A stretch of DNA of 64,000 nucleotides, from NCBI RefSeq assembly GCF_964355755.1, contig NC_092670.1:2443001-2507000 (forward strand). The letters are read 5' to 3'. Shown here piece by piece: positions 23,594-34,300 of the stretch. How positions within the stretch are numbered: position 1 is the first letter of the stretch; every line of letters starts with the position of its first letter. This DNA is from Antedon mediterranea (taxonomy: Eukaryota > Echinodermata > Crinoidea > Comatulida > Antedonidae). The notes beneath the pieces were generated by a model that did no database searches, was not told where the DNA came from, and saw only the letters and a program-made list of their open reading frames with translations. Both the position numbers and the translations under genes were made by a program.

Positions 23594-26500
23594 ATGCCGG
23601 CGTGTGTTGTTTCAAATTGTCGGGAATACGAAAAAGCCCGATTAGATGGAATACCCTTTCATACCTTTCCAAATGATAAGACGTTGGCCAGAAGATGGTT
23701 AACTGTTATTAGAAACGCTAATTTGAATCCCGGCTGTAAGCCGTCGACATACAGAACTCTGCGAGTTTGTGGAAAGCACTTCATGAAGTCAGATTACCTA
23801 CCTGACCCAAAACACGATCTAGCTCCGCATCTTTACAAGCCAAAACACCGCCTGAAACCTGACGCAGTACCAAGTATATTTGCATTTAACAAACCTAGTA
23901 GTACAACTATGAGAAGTGCATTTAAAAAAAGACAGGAGGCTGGTAATCAAGAATCGGTAAGAACAATGATGAATTTACCACCAGAACAATAATATTAACG
24001 CCGTGGTTAGGATTCCGGCACCGGAACTCAACTGCCCACCGTTAGGGAATCCGACACGCTATTGCGCATGCTCATAGCTCTGGGAAGTGAATTATAGCTT
24101 GCACTTATAGAGTGCCACACACACCACACCACCGAGAGTCGGAGTGTTATAGGGATTTACTGTAGCCTAGATAGTCGTTGCGCGAGCGAGAGAGCGATGG
24201 ATGAAACTTGGCCTATGCCATACATGAATTAATAATTAAAATACGACTACGCCACGCGTTAAAATAATTATAATGATATTAATAAGTATCAGTATCTATC
24301 TAAGAATCGTAATGCTGTTTTTAGCGTTGCGACCCTGACTTTCCGAACAGTTTTCACATCCACGCGGTGGCTGCCGTCAACAAATCAACTTGTGATTGCA
24401 TGTTGTTATGTACAGTATAATGCGTTATGAAAAATCATAAAACTAGTCATGTAATTATATAATTCATAATGATATGAAGTTTATATATGAATGAAGCAAC
24501 CACTATTTAATTAAAAAATAAATAGGCCCACTGGTCACGTCTAACTGGTAACCCTAGCCTAGATTAGTGGATACCGTATTAGTAGGCATCTAGACTAGTT
24601 TGCCGTGTGTGGCGCAGCTATGAAATGATCCATCGCTGTTGTTGATAGGGTAGTAACAAAGTGCGAGGCAGCGAGGCACGCGAGGCAGGGAAGGCATGCG
24701 AGGCAAGTCAGAAATTTATGCGAGGCATCGTTTTACCATCATCAAAAAATGCGAGGCATCATTTTATCATTTCTCAAAATTGCAAGGCAGGAAATCACCG
24801 AAATTGAAGTAGCCTAGGCCTAGGCCCGCTAGGCTAGTTTCCTTTTGCACCTGCCTTGTATTTTAACCAACTTTATCCTGAATACCACAGCTTAGAATTA
24901 GTAGGCCTATTTTAATGAAGAAAAATCACATAAAAGTAACAATAAATCCATTAAATTGGTGATTTTACAGACGTTGTTTTTCTCGCATTTCGCACACTCA
25001 ATGTTCAATATTTTGGTTTCTATGGAACGCCAAAAGAGCAAAATTAATTAGAGGGCTAAAAACTCTGTAGAATCCATTTATATTTAACGCATTATTTGGT
25101 GAAAATCAAGTACAATTTCAATAGATTTTGTCACTGTCAGTAAGGAAAAATGTTACTGTTGATAATGTACATGGTTTCGTTAACCTTTTAAAGAATAAAA
25201 TAGAAAAATTCATCATAATATCCTTAGTAGGATGTCCTAGGTCTAGACTAGGTAGTGATGTTGATTTAGGATCGATTATTATTCTTTGAAAACAGAACAG
25301 TATCAGCAGTAACATATTACAACATTTTTATTGACAAATTAACAAATATATTGAAATAAAACGTGTTTTTCACCAATAAATGCATGAGAAATTGACGCAT
25401 TCCACTGAGTTTTAGTCCTCTATTATCGTTGCTCTTTTGGCGCTCCATAGAAACAAAAAATATTGAACATTGAACAAGTGAAATTCGCGAACAGTGTGCG
25501 AGAAACACGCCTGTAAAATCATTAATTTAAGGATTTATTTGTTACTTTTTATGTGATTCTTTCATTAAAGTACTCATGAGGTATACTTCTAAGGTGTGGT
25601 ATTCACACGATAAAGTTAGTTATGATTATCAAATTTGGAGTAAAAATACAAGCGAAGGAAACTATAGCGCCAGGTTTATTAGTACGTACATGGACAACAA
25701 TAAATAAAAATCGTTCGTAATATACCTAGCTTACTAAAACAGGAATAGTGTATCATTATTAAATATTACACCAATTATTATTTTATCAAAATTGATTAAA
25801 TTATTTTCTACATAGGCCTCTTATCTAGGTTAGGGCTAAGCATATTAGCTAAAGTTTAATTTTAGGCCTAGTATTACAAGTCTTTTTTCACACGCGCTCC
25901 AGAATTCTGTCGCAATTTTTTTCTTTGCGGCATGTTATTGGATCGGCATATCATCAGTTACCTTTTATTCACCGCCAGTTATTGAACTTGTCCTGGCAAT
26001 CACTGTTCACCTTATTTGCGAGAGAGGTACACGTGTTGTTCCTAGAGAATGGAATGTCAAAAATGTCTTTGGCACGCCGCTCAGAGAGAAGTCTGTGCGT
26101 TGCTGCTGAAACCACGTGCTATAGGAGGGGAATGCACCACAATCCTCTGAGCTGAGGGCTGAATCATTCCGCTACCTGCTAAATAGTAAAGAGGGATTTT
26201 CCATCTCTCGGGTCTACCGGATCTAGGCGCAGGGGTGTGACAAAATATTATTTTCACTCTGCTATGTTCGAGAGACATGTGAGTAAAATAAAATAAACAA
26301 CATGATGAGTGTATACACGAATCTATTTAGATACGCTTGTATCGATTGATTATTAGGCCTATAATATAGCATAATAGCACGTTAAGATATGCCTCGCACC
26401 TTTTTGAAATTGTAAACTATATGCCTCGCATGCCTCGCACTTTTGGAAATGATAAAATGATGCCTCGCACAAATATTTGGCATGCCTCGCTTGCCTCGCG

Positions 26501-29500
26501 TGCCTCGCTGCCTCGCACTTTGTCAACACTCTTGTTGATAGGTGGTATAGAGTCGCCGATTACCTCGCTCTGGGCATGCGCAATAGCGTGTCGGATTCCC
26601 TAACGCTGGGCAGTTGAGTTCCGGTGCCGGAATCCTAACCACGGCGTAATATTAATAATTAGGCCTAATATATCAAAGTAAATTATAGGCCTAATAAGTT
26701 TTTTTTTTCTTTTTATGTTTAGGCTAAGCCTAAAAAAAAATTAACAATTGACTGGGCCTACTACTCTGTACATTATTAAAATATTACATTTATGATATAG
26801 GCCTAGGGATTTTAGGCTATGCCTAGCCTATAAATCCAAACAAGAAAAAATATAGCCTAGGCCTATGCTAGATAGTATTACTACTACTACTAGCTAGAGA
26901 TAGGCCCTTTCTTAGTGCATTATTTTTTTTTAATGAAAAATGCTATAATGATGATTACTACTAACTAGGCCTACTAACTACTAGCCATCATTTGGTGATT
27001 GAGAACAACAACAATTAACACTAACTATAGTTTAAAAAAACAATTCTATTTTTTGTTACTGTGTAGAAATGGTATTAAAGAAAAATAAATATATTTAGTT
27101 TTTCACAGGCTCAGAATCATCGCATACATCACATGATGTCCAAGAAAAAAAATCAGTACATGGCAATGATGATGAGGTATGATTATTTATGGTTTATCTA
27201 TCTTCACCAACTTGTGAATGCGTAGTGTATGTAATATCAAATTCTGTAAACTATATAATATTATAATTTTACAGGACTTAAATGTAAGCTTTTCATCATC
27301 ACATGGAAATGAGTCGATGGGATGGATACCAGAAGAGGACAGTTCTTCTTCCTCTGAAGAAGAAATAGAAGTAGTAGATGATAATGTTACAGGAAAAGTG
27401 ATAGTCAATGTTGATAGTGTGCTTGAAATGTTTAAGCGATGCCAAGAATGCGGTCAGAAGATAATATCAACAAATGTGTTATACAGGGGAGCAAAAATAA
27501 TTGTACATTGGCAATGTACTGAATATCACTTTGGCAAATGGGAAAGCTGTCCAGATGTTCGTGGAATGGCAGAAATCAATTTACTTACAGCCTCTGCTAT
27601 TTTGTACAGTGAAAACACATATCAAGCAATTAATAATTTTGCTAAAATTCTTGATATGCATTTTTTATCATCATCAAGTTTTTATCAAATTCAAAAATGT
27701 TATTTGTTGCCAGTCATAAATGAAGCATATAAGGAACAACAAGATGTGATGATTGCCGAACTCATTTTAAGAAGTTTGGATAATGAGACTATCTCAATTT
27801 TGGGGGACGCCCGGTCAGACTCGCCAGGGTATTCCGCAAAATATTCTACGTACTCTTTTATTGAAGAGAAAAGTGACAAAATTGTTGATGCTCGGCTGAT
27901 ACAAGTGACGGAATGTTCCAGCTCAGTAGCAATGGAAAAGGAAGGTTTCATCAGAAGTTTAGAGTTTTTGTTGGGTCATGGCATCAACATCAAAACAATC
28001 ACAACTGACAGATCACCATCAATCAGAAAAGTTATGAAGGACGAATACTGGGAGATATCACATCAGCTTGATTGCTGGCATGTTTGTAAAGGTATGATTG
28101 ATACAGTAAAATAATTTTCTAACAAACTAAAACCAAATTAAATCCTTCATTTTTTTTACTCTCATCAGTATATAAATAAGCACCATATACATATTGTACA
28201 AATGAGCATTATATGAGTTTGCTCTAATCTATCTCATCTCGCACAGTGTAATTTCAATTGACACTTCTTCTAGTCTACTAGTGTAGCACCAGCGAGTACA
28301 GTATATACTGTAATCATGTTTGTAAAGTTCATAAATTGTTTTACTAATACTATATTGTATATTTTATCAAATATTTCAGGCATTAAAAAGAAAGTCTTGG
28401 CAAGTGGTAAAAAGAAGGGAAATGAGCACCTATTATTGTGGACCAAGAGCATAACAAACCATTTGTGGTTCTGTTGTGCAACTTGTAAAGGTGATGTCCA
28501 GGTATGACCACTAGTGAATTTTTTTTTCAATCGACAGGGGTGAAGAGGAAAAGCAAAAGTAATGAAACTCTCATCTTGTGATGTGCTTAACAAGCCCTGT
28601 CAATATACTGTAAACAAAACAAAAATATATATTTATGTACATCATCATATTGATAATTGATATATAAAATACTCAAAATTAAAAAATCAGTTCTGCTTTA
28701 TACTGTGTTTATTATTAATAAGTACTATATAATTAATACAGAAATAAAAATAAAGTTGTGTCCAATAAAAAATATTGCAGTACTATATAAACTGCTCTTA
28801 TACTAGTATAAAAGAAAAAAGAGCACCATCATCATCATTCTCTAAATTGAGCTTTACACTATTTTTTTACTAATGTTTAGGTACTCAAAAACAGGTGGAA
28901 ATCAATTTTAAATCACGTGGTAAATGTTCACAGATGGGAGGAAGATGGGATTGAGAATACCTGTGCACACAGTGCCCTAACAGAAGAAGAAGCAGAAAGC
29001 AAGATATGGCTAGAATATGATTCGCCAGCCTATGATGCTTTGAAAAAAATTGTACTGGATAAAAGATTAGATAATGATCTTGGTCAACTTGGAGAATTTA
29101 AGCATACTGGTGGGTGTGAAATGTTTTTTGTGTAGACAATAAGAATTAAACGTTAGTGTAAAACCCATTTTACTTACTCACTGCTCAATTCTTCAATTCA
29201 GGTACCTTAGAGTCCTATCATGCCTCGTACACCAAGTTTGCCCCAAAACGAATTCACTTTCATTATGGTTCTATGCAAGGCAGGACTCAGCTAGCAGTTA
29301 TAGATCATAATGCTAATGTTGGCAGGAAACAGGCACAAACAATTGCAGGTAATACTTATAATGCATGTAATAAAATAATAAGACACTTTAAGTTAATATA
29401 CAACATTTTATTATATTCTCTGTTCACCCATGTCTAAACTGTCTAGTCCAGCTACATAATAGGCCTATTAAAAATGATTTGTTTTTCTGAATTTAATTGT

Positions 29501-29777
29501 AGGTGATATTCGATACAAAATGGTTTGCCCAAAACGGGGCGATGGATCATGGTCTGCCAAAAAAATTTATGAAGCTAAAAAATATGATTACGTTGTTGAT
29601 CTGGTTGAGAAGACGCTACAGAGACGAATGGACCCAGGTATAAGGTACAAATATACAGAATCTGCAGTGCCTCTTCCAGAATTACCAAAAAACATCTCAA
29701 AGCAGGAACAACCTTCTAAAGATTTATTAATAAATGAATATTGTCAAAGAACCGAGCAAATTATGGATAATCAGTAG
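23594..29777 (+). CDS. Kolobok transposase with N-terminal THAP zinc finger, 7 exons, 668 aa
   Basis: Exons: 23594-23942, 27109-27176, 27275-28091, 28380-28501, 28881-29109, 29202-29348, 29503-29777. Total 2007 nt, in frame at every junction. Residues 1-100 are a THAP domain: MPACVVSNCREY start, HTFPNDKTLARRW, and the later Cys-x2-His of VCGKHF. An acidic Ser-rich linker follows. The catalytic part has CQECGQKII, GDARSDSPGYSAKYSTYSF (first acidic site), TITTDRSPSIRKVMKDEY (second), LDCWHVCKGIKKK, NHLWFCCATC and HASYTKFAPKRIHFHYGSMQ. THAP binds the TIRs in related transposases. The 3.2-kb first intron holds a nested transposon, so activity depends on splicing it out. The first donor could instead be at 23957. 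Confidence 0.85.
23999..26646. mobile_element. Element F in the Kolobok intron, 9-bp target duplication
   Basis: Ends CGCCGTGGTTAGGATTCC and the inverse, with about 85 bp of TIR (GGCACCGGAACTCAACTGCC, GAATCCGACACGC), flanked by TAATATTAA at 23990-23998 and 26647-26655. A 9-bp duplication suggests a Mutator-like superfamily. The interior contains element E2 (24650-26531) and about 560 bp of its own without an ORF. Confidence 0.75.
24650..26531. mobile_element. Element E2 (TGCCTCGC-ended MITE), 11-bp target duplication
   Basis: Starts GTAGTAACAAAGTGCGAGGC and ends in the inverse of GAGTGTTGACAAAGTGCGAG, flanked by TTGTTGATAGG at 24639-24649 and 26532-26542. Terminal regions hold many GCGAGGCA units. 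The interior has a smaller inverted repeat around CTATGGAACGCCAAAAGAGC and GCTCTTTTGGCGCTCCATAG. No coding sequence. Duplication length points to a MULE-like element. Confidence 0.75.
26656..27108. other. Remaining part of Kolobok intron 1
   Basis: AT-rich intron with AGGCCTA tracts and CTA/TAC runs. No gene seen. It ends at the acceptor TTTCACAG at 27108. Confidence 0.4.
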
Positions 29778-30352
29778 ATGATTATGATGGTGATGATTTA
29801 AATACTGTTGTTATACAAAGTTTATTTTTCAGTTTAATCGAACAAATTATGCATCATCAGTAGCAGGCCAAGAAAAACCTTTGTATGTTCCATCAGGTGA
29901 AGGAAACTTTTCTCTAATTTTCTTGACCAAACAAGCTGGCAATACCATTCTGTTCTTGTAGCCTAGTTTTTCACCTTGTAGAATCCATTGTAGTACCACT
30001 CTGTAAGCTACAAGGCGGTATTGTCTGATAATTTAAAAAAATGAATGACTTTAGCTAAGTCTGTTAAAAATAAAAAGTGCCATGTTTTCTATATTTTGTT
30101 TTACTCACTGCTTGTTGATATCTAGTATTCTATATAGTAAATGGTTATTAGAGTGACTTTTGAAAACATGGTCATGCAAAACAGATTTAGTGGTCAAATG
30201 TATTTTTAAAAACAAAATATATTCTTGTGCTTATAGAGTAGTTCTCTTGAGTTTAACACAATGGAACTAGCGGCAAAATGAATGTATTATGTAGAAAGAA
30301 TAAAAAAAATAAATAAAGGAAGAAAGATATCTTGAATAAAAAACCAAAAGCC

Positions 30353-30823
30353 TTACTCATTATTTAGTTGGCCATGAAGGCCCCTTGGTTTCGGAAATTG
30401 TTTCCAGTTGTGTCGATGACTTCGAAAAAATGTTGTCAAAACACTTGTATTTAAGTGTGCTTCAAGATCACAATGAGATGTAATGCACCGTAATAATAAA
30501 TCGTCATCTTTTTCCATTGGAGTTGTAGTAGGCCTCTCTCTCTCTAACAAAGACAATGTTTGTTGAACTTCATTGCAACATACACATTCGTCTTCCGTTG
30601 CCATTGGTGTACAAAAACCACATGTACACCAAAAACTGTCATTCAGTCTACTTACTAAAGCTGTTGGTAGGGGTGCAACTGCACTATTATTCTTCTCCTT
30701 TCTTCTGCGCTCTATCTCGGTTGGTGAGTATTGTGGTTCAAATAAATATGGTCTTGGAACAGAATAAAAAATATCGTCGTCACTTCCATACTCTTCTTCT
30801 TCTGTTTCATGCACTTCAGCCAT
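30353..30823 (-). CDS. Second Kolobok ORF, P2X7-tail-like Cys-rich protein, 156 aa
   Basis: An intact ORF convergent with the transposase: acidic N-terminus (MAEVHETEEEEYGSDDD), FEPQYSPTEIERRR, then WCTCGFCTPMATEDECVCCN, a Cys cluster like that in the cytoplasmic tail of P2X7 receptors. After it comes ITSHCDLEAHLNTSVLTTFF. Small proteins of this type accompany Kolobok transposases on the opposite strand in many animals. Zinc binding is probable; the role in transposition is unknown to me. Confidence 0.7.
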   Translation of the reverse strand: MAEVHETEEEEYGSDDDIFYSVPRPYLFEPQYSPTEIERRRKEKNNSAVAPLPTALVSRLNDSFWCTCGFCTPMATEDECVCCNEVQQTLSLLERERPTTTPMEKDDDLLLRCITSHCDLEAHLNTSVLTTFFRSHRHNWKQFPKPRGLHGQLNNE

Positions 30824-33800
30824 GTTTTATCGTTATATGTGTCTATGATGAAATTAAATGAGAGTATTAAATTGGGCTATATTAAATACCGATTTGATAT
30901 GCACTGCCTAGTAGGCCCTGGGTCTACCTAGTAGTATTCAATCCATCTGCCTAACCCTTCCTCTAGCTGGGCACAATATGATTATGAGTGAGGATTTCGA
31001 GTAAAATATTATTAATATTATTATAATAAGTTCATGAATTTTTAGGCGTTCATAAACGGCGGCCATGCCCCACCCATGCCATGGCCAAAGGCCCAAAATA
31101 ATCAGACCCACTCTAAGCTAGTAGTAGAGTACTACTAGGCCTAGGCTGGTACTAGGTAGGCATAGTACTATACTAGGCTCTTGCGCATATCAATTAGTAG
31201 CCTATTTATTATAGGCCTAGCCTAGTAGAATAGGCTTACCCAGACTCCTACTAGGACTAGGCTAGGCATATATATAAAAGAAAACAGCGGCAGCAGAGCC
31301 AGAGGGGACCTAGCTAGGCCTAGGTTAGGCCTAGTTTTGTTTTCCAAAATTGAAATTACGAGACCCTGACACAAAAACAAACATAATCTAATTTTTTTTT
31401 TAAACTTACGTGATAAGCCCACGATCAATGCTAAAAAACTTGTCTGGAAAAATTACAATTATCTCACACACACAGTTTACCACATCACCACACGTCACAT
31501 ACACACCACCACCACACAGCAGCAGCAGAGAAAAAGTTTTGAGTCCGATATGGTTGAATGATTCCAGAACGTCATACGTCATGTTTCTACTAGCTACTCT
31601 TCGGGTCCCATAGACAAGTCTCGCAAAGCGCGAACATTTCTAGTAAACACACTTTTTAAATAAATCGTAAAAAATATAAAAGTTGAATTGTTTTATTGTT
31701 TGTTTTGTCTATCTGGATATTGAAGTGTTTCTTCAAAATACCAGGAAAACATTTTGGCAAATTTAAGTAATTTAAAAGGTTAAATAAGCAATTGAAGTGA
31801 CGGTACCTATCTATTGTATGGTAACAACAGCGAAAACTCATTAAGTAGATTATGCGATGCACCTGTGACGTCACAGCAATTTACGGCGACGGCTGTACGG
31901 CGAGCGCGTGCGGCGATATCCTCGATTTCGCGATGGTTCTGAAATCATATGTATACCCCTAATACGTTTTTAAAATATGGTCCTCGGTACAGTTGTCCTT
32001 TAACGTGCTATTATGATATATTATAGGCCTAATAATCAATCGATACTGTACAAGCGTATCTAAATAGATTCGTGTATACACTCATCATGTTGTTTATTTT
32101 TATGTAACGATTGTTTTTTCATTCAAGTCATATCGTGTCAAATTTTACTTTTACAAAAGTGCCCAAACTACGGTTCAAAAATCTGAACGACAGTCTTCAA
32201 CTTTCGATAAACAATAATTGTTATAGCGACACACTCATCAAATGACTGCAATGTTTGTTGGCATTTCGAGCGTGTTCACTCACATGTCTCTCGAACATAG
32301 CAGAGTGAAAATAATATTTTGTCACACCCCTGCGCCTAGATCCGGTAGACCCGAGAGATGGACAATCCCTCTTTACTATTTAGCAGGTAGCGGAATGATT
32401 CAGCCCTCAGCTCAGAGGATCGTGGTGCATTCCCCTCCTATAGCACGTGGTTTCAGCAGCAACGCACAGACTTCTCTCTGAGCGGCGTGCCAAAGACATT
32501 TTTGACATTCCATTCTCTAGGAACAACACGTGTACCTCTCTCGCAAATAAGGTGAACAGCGATTGCCAGGACAATTTCAATAACTGGCGGTGAATAAAAG
32601 GTAACTGATATGCCGATCCAATAACATGCCGCAAAGAAAAAAATTGCGACAGAATTCTGGAGCGCGTGTGAAAAAAGACTTACGTCCGACAATTGTAATA
32701 CTAGGCCTAAAATTAAACTTTAGCTAATATGCTTAGCCCTAACCTAGATAAGAGGCCTATGTAGAAAATAATTTAATCAATTTTGATAAAATAATAATTG
32801 GTGTAATATTTAATAATGATACACTATTCCTGTTTTAGTAAGCTAGGTATATTACGAACGATTTTTATTTATTGTTGTCCATGTACGTACTAATAAACCT
32901 GGCGCTAGTTTCCTTCGCTTGTATTTTTACTCCAAATTTGATAACTAACTTTATCGTGTGAATACCACACCTTAGAAGTATACCTCATGAGTACTTTAAT
33001 GAAAGAATCACATAAAAAGTAACAAATAAATCCTTAAATTAATGATTTTACAGGCGTGTTTCTCGCACACTGTTCGCGAATTTCACTTATTCAATGTTCA
33101 ATATTTTTGTTTCTATGGAGCGCCAAAAGAGCAACGATAATAGAGGACTAAAACTCAGTGGAATGCGTCAATTTCTCATGCATTTATTGGTGAAAAACAC
33201 GTTTTATTTCAATATATTTGTTAATTTGTCAATAAAAATGTTGTAATATGTTACTGCTGAAACTGTTCTGTTTTCAAAGAATAATAATCGATCCTAAATC
33301 AACATCACTACCTAGTCTAGACCTAGGACATCCTACTAAGGATATTATGATGAATTTTTCTATTTTATTCTTTAAAAGGTTAACGAAACCGTGTACATTA
33401 TCAACAGTAACATTTTTCCTTACTGACAGTGACAAAATCTATTGAAATTGTACTTAATTTTCACCAAATAATGCGTTAAATATAAATGGATTCCACAGAG
33501 TTTTTAGCCCTCTAAATAATTTTGCTCTTTTGGCGTTCCATAGAAACCAAAATATTGAACATTGAATGTGCAAAATGCGAGAAAAACAACGTCTGTAAAA
33601 TCACCAATTTAATGGATTTATTGTTACTTTTATGTGATTTTTCTTCATTAAAGTAGGCCTACTAATTCTAAGCTGTGGTATTCAGGATAAAGCCTTGGTT
33701 AAATTACAAGGCAGGTGCAAAAGGAAACTAGCCTAGCGGGCCTAGGCCTAGGCTACTTCAATTTCGGTGATTTCCTGCCTTGCAATTTTGAGAAATGATA

Positions 33801-33929
33801 AAATGATGCCTCGCATTTTTTGATGATGGTAAAACGATGCCTCGCATAAATTTCTGAATTGCCTCGCATGCCTTCCCTGCCTCGCGTGCCTCGCTGCCTC
33901 GCACTTTGTTACTACTACTTTGTTAATGG

Positions 33930-34300
33930 CGCAAACTACATATGCTTTGCTCTAAAATTGTAGATGCCTCCAAAAACGAAACTTTAAGGTCCACCATTTA
34001 AAATGGCCGCCATGGAATCAAAATTTTAGTTATACCAATGTGACCCATTACCATATAATTTAAACCTAAAATCAGAACTATAGGTGCCTTTTTAGCAGAG
34101 ATATACCTGGAAAGTGAAAATCTGGGGTCCGCCATTTTGAAATCCAAAATGGCGGCTTTCCCCTGACCAAATTTTGTGCAACCCTTCCATTTCATGTTTT
34201 TGACACCCTAATGAATAACTGTGCAAAGTTTCAAAATGTTATCACAATTTGAAAGATTTGCCTAAAATATGCACCTTAACATGCCTACTAATACAAATTA
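33930..34300. repeat. Right inverted terminal repeat of the PIN-domain element
   Basis: The reverse complement matches 12424-12990 (AACTGTGCAAAGTTTCAAAA, CCAAATTTTGTGCAACCC, AAAATGGCGGC). It contains one sub-repeat rather than three. It ends near CATGCCTACTAATAC. No clear target duplication was found at the outer edges. Confidence 0.55.

Larger units (their letters stand above)
23010..31999 (+). mobile_element. Kolobok DNA transposon, apparently complete
   Basis: TIRs of about 480 bp (23010-23490 and 31525-31999) begin AGGACAACTGTACCGAGG and are flanked by TTAA at 23006-23009 and 32000-32003. TTAA duplication, a THAP-plus-DDE-type transposase gene on the plus strand and a second convergent ORF with a P2X7-tail-like Cys motif are Kolobok features. 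The first intron of the transposase contains element F (23999-26646). Both ORFs are open after splicing, so this may be a competent copy. Confidence 0.88.
22869..33915. mobile_element. Element E1 (TGCCTCGC-ended), interrupted by a Kolobok transposon
   Basis: Left part 22869-23009 and right part 32004-33915 together form one copy in inverse orientation to E2 (24650-26531). The termini carry clusters of GCGAGGCA/TGCCTCGC. The Kolobok element lies within it at a TTAA. No matching target duplication is visible outside (left flank GTGTGCAAAAA, right TACTTTGTTAA). E1 has about 180 bp near 32095-32280 that E2 lacks. No long ORF of significance is present. Confidence 0.7.

Noticed and set aside
32242-32692. 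ORFs in the right part of E1 matching ORFs at 25925-26278
   Set aside because: The repetition is the E1/E2 repeat itself; no domain, and frames differ between copies by indels.
33248-33445. 65-codon ORF also found inverted at 25118-25315
   Set aside because: Conserved only because both are copies of element E; the polypeptide is featureless.
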